A stretch of DNA of 40,121 nucleotides. Source: Bacteroidota bacterium (GTDB taxonomy: Bacteria; Bacteroidota; Bacteroidia; Chitinophagales; Chitinophagaceae). Below the pieces are notes generated by a model that was not told the DNA's origin, did no database searches, and saw nothing but the letters and a program-made list of their open reading frames with translations. A program made the translations under genes and the position numbers. This document shows, one piece after another, positions 6,867 through 16,375 of the stretch. Every line of letters starts with the position of its first letter. Positions within the stretch are counted from its first letter, which is position 1. The DNA lies in contig JAUZOA010000046.1 of assembly GCA_030706685.1 (NCBI GenBank), positions 1 through 40,121 of the forward strand. The letters are read 5' to 3'.

Positions 6867-7643
6867 ATGAGTTACGAGATAAAACAGCAAGACAAATTCA
6901 GATATATTGAAGAAGGCAGCGGGGAACCCCTGATGCTCTTGCATGGACTTTTTGGCGCCCTGAGCAATTTCCGGGACCTGATAGAATATTTCCGAAACTA
7001 TAACAAGGTGATCGTACCCATGCTTCCTTTGCTGGAGATGGATATATTACATACCAGTGTAGGCGGGCTCGCTAAGTTTGTAAATAAGTTTATTGAATCA
7101 AGGCAATTGAAAGATGTTCATCTTCTGGGAAATTCATTGGGGGGACATGTAGCGCTGGTTCATATATTAAAGCATCCTGAAAGAATAAAATCATTAATAC
7201 TAACTGGGAGTTCGGGTCTTTTTGAAAATGGAATGGGTGACAGCTACCCCAAGAGAGGGGACTATGAATATATTAAAAGAAAGACAGAACTTACCTTTTA
7301 TGATCCCCAGATGGCCACAAAGGAATTGGTGGATGAAGTATACAGTATTACGAATAACAGGTTGAAAGTCATTAAGATTATTGCTCTTGCCAAAAGCGCG
7401 ATCAGAAATAATTTAGGCGAGGAGCTCAATCAAATCAAGCAACCGACGTTATTAGTATGGGGAAATAATGATACTATCACCCCGCCATTTGTGGCCAGGG
7501 AGTTTAACAGGCTGATCCCCAACAGTGAACTTTGTTTTATTGATAAATGCGGGCATGCCCCGATGATGGAAGTACCGGGAGAATTCAATGCGATTCTGCA
7601 CAAATTTTTGAAAAAGCTGAATGAGCCTGCAACAGTTGCCTGA
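6867..7643 (+). CDS. Alpha/beta hydrolase
   Basis: A 258-residue serine hydrolase of the alpha/beta fold, likely an esterase or lipase-like enzyme; the substrate cannot be read. The oxyanion segment is LLHGLFG, the nucleophile elbow GNSLGG supplies Ser, the acid is in WGNNDTITP and the histidine is in DKCGHAPMMEVP. The strand following the oxyanion loop (VIVPMLPLLEMDI) and the cap between nucleophile and acid are typical of small meta-cleavage-type hydrolases. No signal peptide is present, so it is cytoplasmic. It lies 40 bases before the CBS protein and may be cotranscribed with it and the downstream envelope genes. Confidence 0.92.
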   Translation: MSYEIKQQDKFRYIEEGSGEPLMLLHGLFGALSNFRDLIEYFRNYNKVIVPMLPLLEMDILHTSVGGLAKFVNKFIESRQLKDVHLLGNSLGGHVALVHILKHPERIKSLILTGSSGLFENGMGDSYPKRGDYEYIKRKTELTFYDPQMATKELVDEVYSITNNRLKVIKIIALAKSAIRNNLGEELNQIKQPTLLVWGNNDTITPPFVAREFNRLIPNSELCFIDKCGHAPMMEVPGEFNAILHKFLKKLNEPATVA

Positions 7644-7682
7644 TAACAGAGGTCTTATGAAAAACTATAAAAGCCGCTATCC

Positions 7683-8345
7683 ATGTTAACAGTCGAACTA
7701 TCATCTCAAACTCTTCCCTACCTGCGATTGCACGATAAAGTGTACCAGGCGTTGCACCTGATGAACGAGAACCAGGTTGCACACCTTCCTATTGTTGACG
7801 GGGAAAAGTATGTAGGTCTTATCAGTGAGGATGACTTGCTGATGGCGGAAAACGAACATGCACCATTAAGTGAGTTACAACAATCCTTCGCGAATACTTC
7901 TGTAAAAGGGGATGAACATTTTCTAAAAGCTATCCAGGTAGCTGCTGAAAACGGGCTTAGCGTGGTACCGGTTGTAGACAACGATAATGATATTACCGGT
8001 GTAGTGGCTTATAATGATCTTCTGAAATATGCGTCCGAATTTATGAGCCTTCATGAACCGGGAGGACTGATTGTTCTGGAAATGGAAAGTAACCAGTATT
8101 CTTTTAAGGAAATCAGCAAAATACTGGAGGCTAATGATTCACAAATTACCCAGTTAAATACGTTTAATAACCCCGAAAAAGGGATAATGCGTGTCACCAT
8201 CCGCATCAACAAGCCCGATGTAGCAGATATTGTGGCTGCCTTTCAACGTTATGAATACGATGTGAAATATTATTTTGGTGAAGAAGGTTACGCCAATGAA
8301 CTGCGAAGCAATTATGACAACCTGATGAATTATCTCAAGATATAA
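7683..8345 (+). CDS. CBS domain pair protein with C-terminal ACT-like domain
   Basis: A 220-residue cytoplasmic protein with two CBS motifs (about residues 1-60 and 70-130: HLPIVDGEKYVGLISEDDLL, then VVPVVDNDNDITGVVAYNDL) and a C-terminal alpha/beta domain (about 145-205, LIVLEMESNQYSFKEISKIL, then MRVTIRIN) that resembles an ACT regulatory fold. CBS pairs bind adenosyl nucleotides and sense energy or ligand state. Genes of this type precede nadK in many Bacteroidota, so a link to NAD(P) or nucleotide sensing is possible but inferred. Here a single-POTRA outer membrane gene lies between it and nadK. Confidence 0.88.
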   Translation: MLTVELSSQTLPYLRLHDKVYQALHLMNENQVAHLPIVDGEKYVGLISEDDLLMAENEHAPLSELQQSFANTSVKGDEHFLKAIQVAAENGLSVVPVVDNDNDITGVVAYNDLLKYASEFMSLHEPGGLIVLEMESNQYSFKEISKILEANDSQITQLNTFNNPEKGIMRVTIRINKPDVADIVAAFQRYEYDVKYYFGEEGYANELRSNYDNLMNYLKI

Positions 8346-8419
8346 GGTTTTTTGACCTTGCTCTTGGTCATAGATGAAAAATTGCGGTTAATTTAGACGT
8401 CTGAGTGAAGTATCTTTTG

Positions 8420-9895
8420 ATGCCGGGAGAAAGAAAATATTATCTATGGCTCTTATTAGCGTTAGCTTGCTGTCATTATGTGTCTGCACAAATGCCCGGC
8501 AATGAAAACCAACTTTCAGGTAAACGACTTACTGATTCTGCCGCCGCTTCCGTGAATATTACTCTCCCGGGTTCGGGCAGCGAGGATAAATTCAGGGTGC
8601 GCAATATTATAATAGTCGGTAATAAAAGAACAAGGCCTGATATTATTCTCCGCGAAATCCCTTTTAAACCCGGTGAACCTTACCTGCTTCCTGACCTGGT
8701 AAAAAGGTTTGAAGATGCCCGCCGCCAGTTGATGAACACATCTTTGTTTCTCCATGTTGTGGTGGCGCTGAAAAGCTTTGACGGATATGATGTAGATGTT
8801 TTAGTTGACGTAAGGGAAAGATGGTATATTTTCCCCATCCCTTACTTCCGGCCGGTTGACAGGAATATTAATCAATGGATAATAGAACAAAAAGGAAGTC
8901 TCGACAGGGTAAATTATGGCGCCAAGCTGCTATATAATAACGCTACCGGCCGGAATGATAAGCTGCGTTTTTGGATAATGAACGGATATACAAAACAATT
9001 ATCATTCAGTTATGACAGGCTGTATATTGATAAGAGAATGCAATGGGGCCTGAATATGGGATTTAATATCGGTAAAAACAGGGAGATCAATTATAATACA
9101 ATTGATAATAAACAGGTTTTTTTTAAGGATAGCAGATATGTTAGAAATTTTTCAAATGGTAATGTTGAAGTAACCTACCGCCCGGCTATCAAGACAAGGC
9201 ATCGGTTTGGCATCGCCTATGTGTCGGAAGAGTTAAGCGATACTGTCGTAAAACTTAACCCGGGCTATTTTCAACCTTCCCGTACCCGGGTAACTGTTCC
9301 GGAGATTTATTATACGATGAGCTATTATGATCTCGATTATATCCCTTACCCGACAAAGGGATATGCAGCCGAGGTATCCTTAGGGAAAGAAGGATTCAAT
9401 CATATTCTCAATATGTGGCAGCTTACCGCCAAAGGATCGGGGAACTGGCATACAGGAAAGAAATCGTTTTTTACATTAAACGGATACGGAGTTATTAAGT
9501 TGCCCTTCAAACAACCTTATTACAACCAGCGTTTGCTTGGATATGACGATGCTTTCCTGCAGGGATATGAATATTATGTAATAGACGGAACTGCAGCCAC
9601 TTATTTAAAAGCTGTTTATACCCGCAAGCTGTTCAACTTTAGTGTCAATGTTCCGGGAGGCAAAAAAAGAGAAGCCCAGCGCATCCCGTTTACGTTTTAT
9701 GGGAAAATATATGGTAATATGGGCTATGTATATAACCCGGAGCCGGGGGATAATTTCCTGATCAATAAAATGCTTTACTCAACCGGGATAGGGATTGATC
9801 TGATCACTTATTACGATTTTACTCTCAAACTGGAATGGTCCTTTAACCAGTTAGGCCAAAACGGTATATTTTTACACAGAAAGTCTATTTTTTAA
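8420..9895 (+). CDS. Omp85-like outer membrane protein, one POTRA domain and beta-barrel
   Basis: Starting at ATG 8420 gives 491 residues; an in-frame GTG at 8405 would add five. The signal peptide is MPGERKYYLWLLLALACCHY with an Ala-x-Ala-like end (VSA before Q). Residues about 55-140 form one POTRA domain (FRVRNIIIVGNKRTRPDIIL, GEPYLL, then DVDVLVDVRERWYIFPIP). The remainder is a 16-strand type barrel of the D15/surface-antigen kind, rich in alternating aromatic residues (YYTMSYYDLDYIPYPTKG, then LKLEWSFNQLG at the end). Relatives of BamA/TamA insert or translocate proteins or lipids at the outer membrane; the specific client is unknown. It is distinct from BamA, which is encoded nearby. 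The stop is four bases before nadK, so the two are probably cotranscribed. Confidence 0.85.
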   Translation: MPGERKYYLWLLLALACCHYVSAQMPGNENQLSGKRLTDSAAASVNITLPGSGSEDKFRVRNIIIVGNKRTRPDIILREIPFKPGEPYLLPDLVKRFEDARRQLMNTSLFLHVVVALKSFDGYDVDVLVDVRERWYIFPIPYFRPVDRNINQWIIEQKGSLDRVNYGAKLLYNNATGRNDKLRFWIMNGYTKQLSFSYDRLYIDKRMQWGLNMGFNIGKNREINYNTIDNKQVFFKDSRYVRNFSNGNVEVTYRPAIKTRHRFGIAYVSEELSDTVVKLNPGYFQPSRTRVTVPEIYYTMSYYDLDYIPYPTKGYAAEVSLGKEGFNHILNMWQLTAKGSGNWHTGKKSFFTLNGYGVIKLPFKQPYYNQRLLGYDDAFLQGYEYYVIDGTAATYLKAVYTRKLFNFSVNVPGGKKREAQRIPFTFYGKIYGNMGYVYNPEPGDNFLINKMLYSTGIGIDLITYYDFTLKLEWSFNQLGQNGIFLHRKSIF

Positions 9896-9899
9896 AAGT

Positions 9900-10778
9900 A
9901 TGATGGCAGCGATTTATAGCCGGGTAATGGAAGAAGAACAGGAAAAGGATGTGCAGCTTTTCTTTGATGAACTTGCCAAACAAAATATAGAGCCGGTAAT
10001 TTTCCAGCATTTTTACGACCAGATAAAACACCGGATTAATCTCCCGCCCGATTCAAAAACATTTTCTCTTTCCGAGCACCTGCATGACGAAATTGAGTTT
10101 ATCATCACCCTTGGCGGCGATGGAACTTTACTCGATACTATAACGCTTGTGCGGGAAAAAAATATCTCTATTATGGGGATTAACTTTGGAAGACTTGGTT
10201 TTTTAGCAAGTATTGGCCGCAACGAAATGAAGAATGCCTTAAAAGCCATTGCCAAAAGATCCTACATCCCGGACAAGCGCACGATGATCCACCTCGATGC
10301 GGATCTTCCTTTGTTTGGAAATGTGCCATACGGGCTGAATGAATTTTCAGTGCATAAAAGAGATACCGACCCGATGATTAAAATACATACTTATCTCAAT
10401 GGTGAATTTTTAAATACCTACTGGGCAGATGGCTTAATCGTGGCAACCCCTACCGGGTCAACCGGGTATTCATTAAGTTGCGGCGGCCCGATCGTATTTC
10501 CCGAATCCGGCAGCTTTGTAATAACGCCGGTGGCGCCTCATAACCTGAATGTCAGGTCTCTTATTGTACCGGATGACAATATCATCTCTTTTGAGGTGGA
10601 AAGCAGGTCGGAAAATATTATCTGCGCACTCGATTCCAGGCGCGAACTGGTAGGCAAAAATGTACAACTGGCTGTACGGAAAGAGAGCTTCCCTGTCAGT
10701 CTTATAAGACTAAGTGAAAATAATTTCCTTCAAACCCTGCATAATAAGCTCACCTGGGGGCTGGATAAGCGGAATTAA
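9900..10778 (+). CDS. nadK: NAD kinase
   Basis: NadK phosphorylates NAD to NADP in the cytoplasm. The 292-residue product has the family motifs in order: GGDGT (residues 72-76, with the catalytic Asp74), INFGRLGFLA (94-103), the NE pair at 147-148, and TPTGSTGYS (183-191), followed by NVRSLIVPDD and the C-terminal beta domain. The length is typical. Two ATG codons in tandem (9900 and 9903) could serve as start. It follows the POTRA barrel gene by four bases and is followed by a palindromic repeat and then the DUF6089 gene, the usual Bacteroidota neighbourhood. Confidence 0.97.
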   Translation: MMAAIYSRVMEEEQEKDVQLFFDELAKQNIEPVIFQHFYDQIKHRINLPPDSKTFSLSEHLHDEIEFIITLGGDGTLLDTITLVREKNISIMGINFGRLGFLASIGRNEMKNALKAIAKRSYIPDKRTMIHLDADLPLFGNVPYGLNEFSVHKRDTDPMIKIHTYLNGEFLNTYWADGLIVATPTGSTGYSLSCGGPIVFPESGSFVITPVAPHNLNVRSLIVPDDNIISFEVESRSENIICALDSRRELVGKNVQLAVRKESFPVSLIRLSENNFLQTLHNKLTWGLDKRN

Positions 10779-10787
10779 CAACCTGAT

Positions 10788-10856
10788 AATAGGCAATGGA
10801 TAATAAGCAAATCCCCGTGCTGAGCAGCTTTTGCCCATTGCCTTTTGCCTATTGTA
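10788..10856. repeat. Imperfect inverted repeat after nadK (GCCATTGCC type)
   Basis: AATAGGCAATGG near 10788 is partly mirrored by CCATTGCC...TTTGCCTATT ending near 10856, with an inner GCTGAGCAGC hairpin. The element begins nine bases after the nadK stop. A related TTGCCATTGCCCATTGAC string occurs at 12782-12799 after uppS, which suggests a dispersed family. Confidence 0.55.
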
Positions 10857-10937
10857 TATTGAATTTTGTGACTGCTGAATGAAAGAAAATAGCTATTTTT
10901 CCGTTCTATTTTTTCCGAACCATATATTTTAGAGATT

Positions 10938-11789
10938 ATGCGGATGAAGTTTTTTACCCTGTTATTTATTGTTTTTGTGACCGTCTCAAATCTTAAGGCG
11001 CAATACGCCATTGTTCAGGAAGGCGAATTTGGAATTGGTATAGGTGCCGGCCATTATTTTGGTGATCTTAATACCCGTGCCCGCCTGAACAGGCCTAAAC
11101 CTGCTGCTACCATTTTCTTCCGGAAAAATTTCAGTAATTATATTTCGGGCCGCATAGGAGCCAGCTTTGCTCAATTAGGCTATTCCGATATCTACAATAC
11201 GCATAATGAGTATATGTACCGGCGTAACCTGAGTTTTAATTCTAATGTTTGGGAGCTTGCGCTACAGGGAGATTTTAATTTTTTCAAGTTTATGCCCGGA
11301 GAACCGGAGTATAGCTTTACCCCTTATGTTACTCTTGGAGTCGGGGTGTTCAGTTATGATCCCTATGCTTATTTGAATGGCGAAAAGATCTTTTTGCGCC
11401 CATTGGGAACCGAAGGGCAAGGCAGCAGTCTGTATCCAGACAGGAAGCAATACGGTACGATGGCTATCAGTATTCCGGTAGGAGTCGGTCTCAAATATGC
11501 TCTCAATGAAAGGATGAATATCGGCTTTGAAATCCTGCACCGTATTACTACTACTGATTACCTGGATGATGTAAGCACTACTTATGTAAACCCTGCGGCT
11601 TTTCCGCCCAACCCGGATGGCTCACCATCGCAGGCATTCTTACTTAGTGATCGTTCTTACGAAACAGGTGAACCTATCGGTACTCCCAACCGCCAGCGTG
11701 GTAACAGCAAACAAAAAGACCAGTTTGTGACAGCCATGATACACCTCACTTTCAACCTGCAGTCATACAGATGCCCTACGGCTAATTAA
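10938..11789 (+). CDS. DUF6089 family outer membrane beta-barrel protein
   Basis: A 283-residue exported protein. Residues 1-21 are a signal peptide (MRMKFFTLLFIVFVTVSNLK, cleaved before Q). The mature chain opens with GEFGIGIGAGHYFGDLNTRA, a DUF6089 hallmark, and has alternating strands such as AATIFFRKNFSNYISGRIGA and FTPYVTLGVGVFSYDPYAY, ending with DQFVTAMIHLTFNL. This pattern fits an 8-strand barrel in the outer membrane. The family sits between nadK and uppS/bamA in many Bacteroidota and may have a role linked to envelope assembly, but its function is unknown. A TATTTTAG-like box lies just upstream near 10926. Confidence 0.85.
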   Translation: MRMKFFTLLFIVFVTVSNLKAQYAIVQEGEFGIGIGAGHYFGDLNTRARLNRPKPAATIFFRKNFSNYISGRIGASFAQLGYSDIYNTHNEYMYRRNLSFNSNVWELALQGDFNFFKFMPGEPEYSFTPYVTLGVGVFSYDPYAYLNGEKIFLRPLGTEGQGSSLYPDRKQYGTMAISIPVGVGLKYALNERMNIGFEILHRITTTDYLDDVSTTYVNPAAFPPNPDGSPSQAFLLSDRSYETGEPIGTPNRQRGNSKQKDQFVTAMIHLTFNLQSYRCPTAN

Positions 11790-11905
11790 GAAGTATCAAA
11801 AGAGAAATTAACAGTAAGCACTTGCTTTTTCCCGAAACGGCAAGCAGTTAAATGACCGAAAATCTATGATAAAACGGGAATCACCCTTTTATTTTGTAAA
11901 ACCCG

Positions 11906-11933
11906 TTTGAATCCTCCTAATGATTTACCTTTG
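11906..11933 (+). promoter_or_regulatory. Promoter of uppS (TTTG and TACCTTTG boxes)
   Basis: TACCTTTG at 11926-11933 matches TAnnTTTG and is preceded 16 bases earlier by TTTG (11906-11909). It ends 17 bases before the uppS ATG. This is one of the clearest promoters in the window. Confidence 0.65.
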
Positions 11934-11950
11934 CTCCCCTGAATTTTCCT

Positions 11951-12721
11951 ATGTCACAGTTATTGGAAAAAATTGATAAAAATAATTTGCCGCGTCATAT
12001 CGCCATCATTATGGACGGAAATGGGCGATGGGCCAAGGAACAGGGACAAGACCGGCTGTTCGGTCACTTTCATGGAGTGGAAAGTGTCCGGAATATTGTG
12101 GAAGGCTGCGCGGAACTTGGTATCGAATATCTTACTCTTTATGCTTTCTCAACGGAAAACTGGGACAGGCCTGAATATGAAGTGGTAGGATTGATGGAAT
12201 TACTGGTAAATACTATCCGCAAGGAAGCGGAAACTCTTCATAAAAATAATATAAGGCTGCACGTAATCGGGGATATGAATATGCTGCCCGATTACGCCAT
12301 TAAAGAACTGGACGAGGCGCTTGAAATTACAAAACACAATACAGGTCTAAACCTTGTAATGGCCCTGAGTTATAGCGGAAGATGGGAATTGCTGAATGCT
12401 GTAAAGAATATTGCTCACGAAGTAAAAGAAGGAAAATTGGAAGTTGGATCCATTGACCAGGATACATTGCAAAGATTCCTGGCTACCAGTAATTTTCCTG
12501 ACCCGGAGTTGATGATAAGAACGAGTGGAGAATACCGGATAAGTAATTTTTTGCTTTACCAGCTGGCTTATGCAGAACTGTATTTTACCCATGTTCGCTG
12601 GCCTGACTTCAGAAAGGAAAACCTGTATGAGGCGATCCTGGATTACCAGAACAGGGAAAGGCGATTTGGAAAGACAAGTGACCAGCTGGGTAAAGAGTCA
12701 GTGAGCCAGGAGGTCAAATAG
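11951..12721 (+). CDS. uppS: Isoprenyl transferase (undecaprenyl diphosphate synthase)
   Basis: UppS condenses isopentenyl diphosphate onto farnesyl diphosphate to make the C55 lipid carrier used for peptidoglycan and other envelope polymers. The 256-residue protein has the cis-prenyltransferase motifs MDGNGRWA (21-28, with catalytic Asp22), GHFHG, LTLYAFSTENW (61-71) and RTSGEYRISNFLLYQLAYAE near residue 195. The length is normal, with a short polar C-terminal tail (FGKTSDQLGKESVSQEVK). The enzyme is cytoplasmic and membrane associated. It lies upstream of bamA but is separated by 230 bases, and has its own promoter. Confidence 0.97.
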   Translation: MSQLLEKIDKNNLPRHIAIIMDGNGRWAKEQGQDRLFGHFHGVESVRNIVEGCAELGIEYLTLYAFSTENWDRPEYEVVGLMELLVNTIRKEAETLHKNNIRLHVIGDMNMLPDYAIKELDEALEITKHNTGLNLVMALSYSGRWELLNAVKNIAHEVKEGKLEVGSIDQDTLQRFLATSNFPDPELMIRTSGEYRISNFLLYQLAYAELYFTHVRWPDFRKENLYEAILDYQNRERRFGKTSDQLGKESVSQEVK

Positions 12722-12953
12722 ATCAAACAAGTGAAAATGGTCAAAGCAGCCGGGGCGGGAAATGACTGATAGGATTCCTTTTTGCCATTGCCCATTGACT
12801 TTTAGGACTTCTTTGACAGTCTTGCCTAATCACTTTCGATATTTACCGTTAATTTGCCGCCGCAACAAAGCTTGCGGCTTATTATAAACCATACATTACA
12901 AGCTGATTGCAGCCTGCCCCGGGTGGGATCTGACTGACTTGAATAAACTAAAC
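12722..12953. other. bamA leader region with hairpin
   Basis: The gap holds a TTGCCATTGCCCATTGAC repeat-like string (12782-12799), a possible weak promoter box near 12849-12856 (TTAATTTG), and a perfect 7-bp hairpin GCCGCAA/TTGCGGC at 12859-12878 with a 6-base loop. The hairpin lies about 75 bases before the bamA ATG and is not followed by a T-run, so it may affect mRNA stability rather than termination. Confidence 0.45.
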
Positions 12954-15692
12954 ATGCGACAATTTTTATTTCGTATCAGTGTTTTTTTGATTGCTTTAGT
13001 TGCATCAATACATACGTTACATGCACAGGACGATACTTCAAAACCCACATCTGTTGATCCCAAACTTATAGAAATTCAGAATGCCCGGGTCCCTAAAGAA
13101 TATATTATAGGCGGAGTTGCTGTTACCGGTATTCATCATCTTGATACTTCTATCGTACTTTCTATTTCCGGGTTGCAGCCGGGGGATAAAGTTATGGTGC
13201 CCGGATCTGAGGTATTTGCAAAATCGATACAGAACCTATGGAGGCAAAAACTTTTTTCGAATGTCCAGATACTTTTTACCAAAGTGCAGGGCGACAGGAT
13301 CTGGATCGAATTAAATGTCGTCGAAAGGCCCCGCCTGGGCAATTTTAAGTTTGTGGGCCCAAAGAAATCAGAAGCGGAAGAATTGCAGGGAAAAATCGGG
13401 CTGACCAAGCAGACAATCATTACCGAAAACCTGCGTCGCAATATTGATGAGGTTATTAAAAAATATTATGCAGATAAGGGGTTCCAGAATGTAACTGTAA
13501 GAGTGGCACAAAAGGATGACCCGGCTTTTGTTAATTCCCTGTATTTGACTATTTATGTTAATAAAGGCGAGAAAGTACATATCGATGGGGTCAATTTTTT
13601 TGCAAATGATAATGTGGACGAGTTAAAGCTGAAAAAGCAAATGAAAGGCACCAAGGAAATGACAAAGCTTACTTTGTACCCTACTAAGGTGCCAAGCCCT
13701 TATGGCGAAATAAAGAAATTGAGTTTTAATGAGTATGTAAAAGACTGGGGTTTTCTTTCTTTCAGCAAAACAAAACAATTGCTGGATCCGTATTTCCGGT
13801 TCAAATTATTCAGTTCAGCTAAATTCAATCCCAAGAAGTACGCCGAGGATAAAGAAAAAGTAATCCAGTATTATAATTCACTTGGATACAGGGATGCACA
13901 AATTGTTGCTGATACTATTGTTGCCGATACGAATATCAGCCGTAGCAAAATATATGTTGACCTGAAAGTAAATGAAGGACGGCGATATTATTTTGGCAAT
14001 ATAACATGGAAAGGAAACGCAAAATACCCGGATTCGCTGTTAAGCGCCATTCTCGGTATTAACAAAGGCGATATCTATAACCTTGATATCCTGAATAAAC
14101 GAATTGGTAAAGAATTATCACAGGAAGGCGGGGATATCAGCGGCTACTACATGGATGACGGGTATCTTTTTTTCAGGATTGAAGCGGTAGAAACAGCGGT
14201 CTATAATGATACGATTGACCATGAAATAAGAATTACCGAAGGTCCGCAGGCCAGGATTAAAAATGTAACTATCTCGGGTAATGAAAGAACAAAGGATCAT
14301 GTGATACGCCGGGAATTAAGAACAATACCCGGGGAATTGTTCAACCGGTCAGAACTGATCCGTTCCCAGCGCGAACTGGCGAATCTTCAATATTTCAACC
14401 AGGAAAAGATTGAACCCGGCGTAGTGCCCAATGCCGATGATGGCACGGTGGATATCAACTGGAAATTAGAAGAAAAATCATCTGACCAGCTGGAATTATC
14501 CGCCGGATGGGGAGGAGGTATTGGTCTGACGGGTACACTGGGTGTGACATTCAACAATTTTTCCATTAAAAATATCTGGAAAAAATCTGCCTGGGACCCT
14601 TTGCCAACCGGGGATGGCCAAAAACTTAGCCTCCGGGTTCAGTCAAATGGCAGAGCATTCCGTTCTTATAATTTTTCCTTTACAGAGCCCTGGCTTGGTG
14701 GTAAGAAAAGAAATTCGTTTACTATCGGGTACAACAACAGTAAATACTCCAATGCTTTTGACCCGTTAACTGGACAAATAGACCAGGCGAGATCAGATAC
14801 TAATTTCTTAAAAGTAAATGGTTTTTCAGTTGCGCTTGGTAAACAATTAAAATGGCCGGATGATTATTTCAGCCTTGTTTACACGTTGAGTTTTACACAG
14901 TATAAGATGCGCAACTATCCTGTATTTGAAGGAATAAAGGACGGAACTTCTAATAATCTGAGCTTGCGTATCGCATTGCAACGTTCCTCTGTATTTGACC
15001 CGGTATTCCCGAGAAGCGGCTCTAATTTTTTGGCCAGTGTTCAGCTAACCCCACCCTATTCATTATTCAACCCTGACATTGTAAACTCAAGCAATCCCTA
15101 TAAAAACCCTGAGTATCATAAATGGCGTTTTAATGCAGAATGGTATGTCCCCATCGGGCGTCCGCTTGGAGCCGAAAAGAACCGGCAGTTCGTATTGAAA
15201 CTGGCAGCCAAATATGGATTTATGGGTCGTTATAATAAAAAACTTGACTATTCGCCATTTGAACGATTCCAGCTAGGCGATGCAGGGCTGACCAATAACT
15301 TCGGGCTTCTTGGTTATGACATTATTGCTCAACGCGGGTATCCGGTATACCAATCATCCGATCCTACTGTAAACCCCGATCAGCAAAGTGCAACCAAGTT
15401 CTTTACAATTTTTAATAAGTATCAACTGGAAATGCGTTACCCGCTGGTAACGAATCCGGGCAGTACAATTTATGGATTGGCCTTTTTTGAAGCAGCCAAC
15501 GGATGGTATAGCTTCAAAGAATATAACCCATTCAGGCTGCGTCGCAGTGTGGGAGTAGGTATGCGTTTCTTCCTGCCGATGTTTGGCTTGCTTGGCTTTG
15601 ATTATGGAATCGGACTTGATCGCATTACGCCGGGCAGCGGGTTGAAGAATGCTTCAAGGTTTACCTTTATGCTTGGCTTCGAGCCGGAATAA
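12954..15692 (+). CDS. bamA: Outer membrane protein assembly factor BamA
   Basis: BamA folds and inserts beta-barrel proteins into the outer membrane. ATG at 12954 gives 912 residues; a TTG five codons earlier is less likely. The signal peptide is MRQFLFRISVFLIALVASIH, cleaved near LHAQ. Five POTRA domains follow, recognisable by repeated starts such as IIGGVAVTGIHHLDT, GNFKFVGPKKS, VHIDGVNFFAN, FGNITWKGNAKYP and IKNVTISGNERTKD, over residues about 45-500. The barrel begins near LELSAGWGGGIGLTG and ends MLGFEPE. The conserved loop-6 region includes VFDPVFPRSGSNF. POTRA 3 carries a long insertion, common in this phylum. The chain is longer than E. coli BamA (about 810). It is followed by three OmpH/Skp-like genes. 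Confidence 0.95.
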   Translation: MRQFLFRISVFLIALVASIHTLHAQDDTSKPTSVDPKLIEIQNARVPKEYIIGGVAVTGIHHLDTSIVLSISGLQPGDKVMVPGSEVFAKSIQNLWRQKLFSNVQILFTKVQGDRIWIELNVVERPRLGNFKFVGPKKSEAEELQGKIGLTKQTIITENLRRNIDEVIKKYYADKGFQNVTVRVAQKDDPAFVNSLYLTIYVNKGEKVHIDGVNFFANDNVDELKLKKQMKGTKEMTKLTLYPTKVPSPYGEIKKLSFNEYVKDWGFLSFSKTKQLLDPYFRFKLFSSAKFNPKKYAEDKEKVIQYYNSLGYRDAQIVADTIVADTNISRSKIYVDLKVNEGRRYYFGNITWKGNAKYPDSLLSAILGINKGDIYNLDILNKRIGKELSQEGGDISGYYMDDGYLFFRIEAVETAVYNDTIDHEIRITEGPQARIKNVTISGNERTKDHVIRRELRTIPGELFNRSELIRSQRELANLQYFNQEKIEPGVVPNADDGTVDINWKLEEKSSDQLELSAGWGGGIGLTGTLGVTFNNFSIKNIWKKSAWDPLPTGDGQKLSLRVQSNGRAFRSYNFSFTEPWLGGKKRNSFTIGYNNSKYSNAFDPLTGQIDQARSDTNFLKVNGFSVALGKQLKWPDDYFSLVYTLSFTQYKMRNYPVFEGIKDGTSNNLSLRIALQRSSVFDPVFPRSGSNFLASVQLTPPYSLFNPDIVNSSNPYKNPEYHKWRFNAEWYVPIGRPLGAEKNRQFVLKLAAKYGFMGRYNKKLDYSPFERFQLGDAGLTNNFGLLGYDIIAQRGYPVYQSSDPTVNPDQQSATKFFTIFNKYQLEMRYPLVTNPGSTIYGLAFFEAANGWYSFKEYNPFRLRRSVGVGMRFFLPMFGLLGFDYGIGLDRITPGSGLKNASRFTFMLGFEPE

Positions 15693-15722
15693 CACTAAAC
15701 TGTTAAAACAAAAATCAGCTAT

Positions 15723-16235
15723 ATGAAAAAAATAGCCATGGCTATCAGCGTTATGCTTTTAGCATTCAGTATTCATGCACAGAAATATGCTATCATAGAT
15801 ACACGCTATATCCTTGATAAAATGCCTGAGTATACGAAAGCCCAGAAACAATTGGATGGTATTGCCGCTGATTGGCAGAAAGATATTGATGCAAAGCAGG
15901 CTGCCCTGGATAAGATGTATAAGGATTACGAAGCTGAACAAGTGATGCTGAGCGATGAGCTCAAAAAGAAACGGGAAGACCAGCTATTTTTGAAGGAAAA
16001 AGAGCTAAGAGATTTGCAGCGCCAACGATTTGGTTTTGAAGGCGATCTGTTCAAGAAAAAACAAGAGCTCGTAAAACCCATCCAGGATAAGGTATTTAAT
16101 GCTGTACAAAAAATTTCCGTGCAAAGAGGGTATGACCTGGTACTTGATAAAAGTGATGGAATTACCATTATCTTTGCCGACCCTAAACTGGATAAGAGCG
16201 AAGATGTGTTGAAAGAACTTGGAGTCAGGAATTAA
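15723..16235 (+). CDS. OmpH/Skp family periplasmic chaperone (first of three)
   Basis: A 170-residue periplasmic protein. Residues 1-19 are a signal peptide (MKKIAMAISVMLLAFSIHA before Q). The mature protein starts with a short strand (KYAIIDTRYILDKMPEYTKA), followed by a long charged coiled coil (about residues 45-115) and a final strand segment (YDLVLDKSDGITIIFADP). This matches Skp, a trimeric holdase that escorts outer membrane proteins to BamA. It begins 30 bases after bamA. Of the three paralogues it has the most typical Skp length and lacks a Pro-rich tail. Confidence 0.92.
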   Translation: MKKIAMAISVMLLAFSIHAQKYAIIDTRYILDKMPEYTKAQKQLDGIAADWQKDIDAKQAALDKMYKDYEAEQVMLSDELKKKREDQLFLKEKELRDLQRQRFGFEGDLFKKKQELVKPIQDKVFNAVQKISVQRGYDLVLDKSDGITIIFADPKLDKSEDVLKELGVRN

Positions 16236-16375
16236 TCCCTGATGCCCGGTATGTTAAAGAAAATCCAACAAGCAACGAATTCCATTTTAAAAGTATCTTC
16301 TAAACATCAAAAATTTAAACTACATAGTAGGCCTTCGATGATGAGGAAGGCTGAATGGAAAGAAAAATGACAAAT

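Noticed and set aside
11800-11850. Possible terminator after the DUF6089 gene (AAGCACTTGCTTTTT)
   Set aside because: The stem is only four or five pairs with a very small loop; too weak to call.
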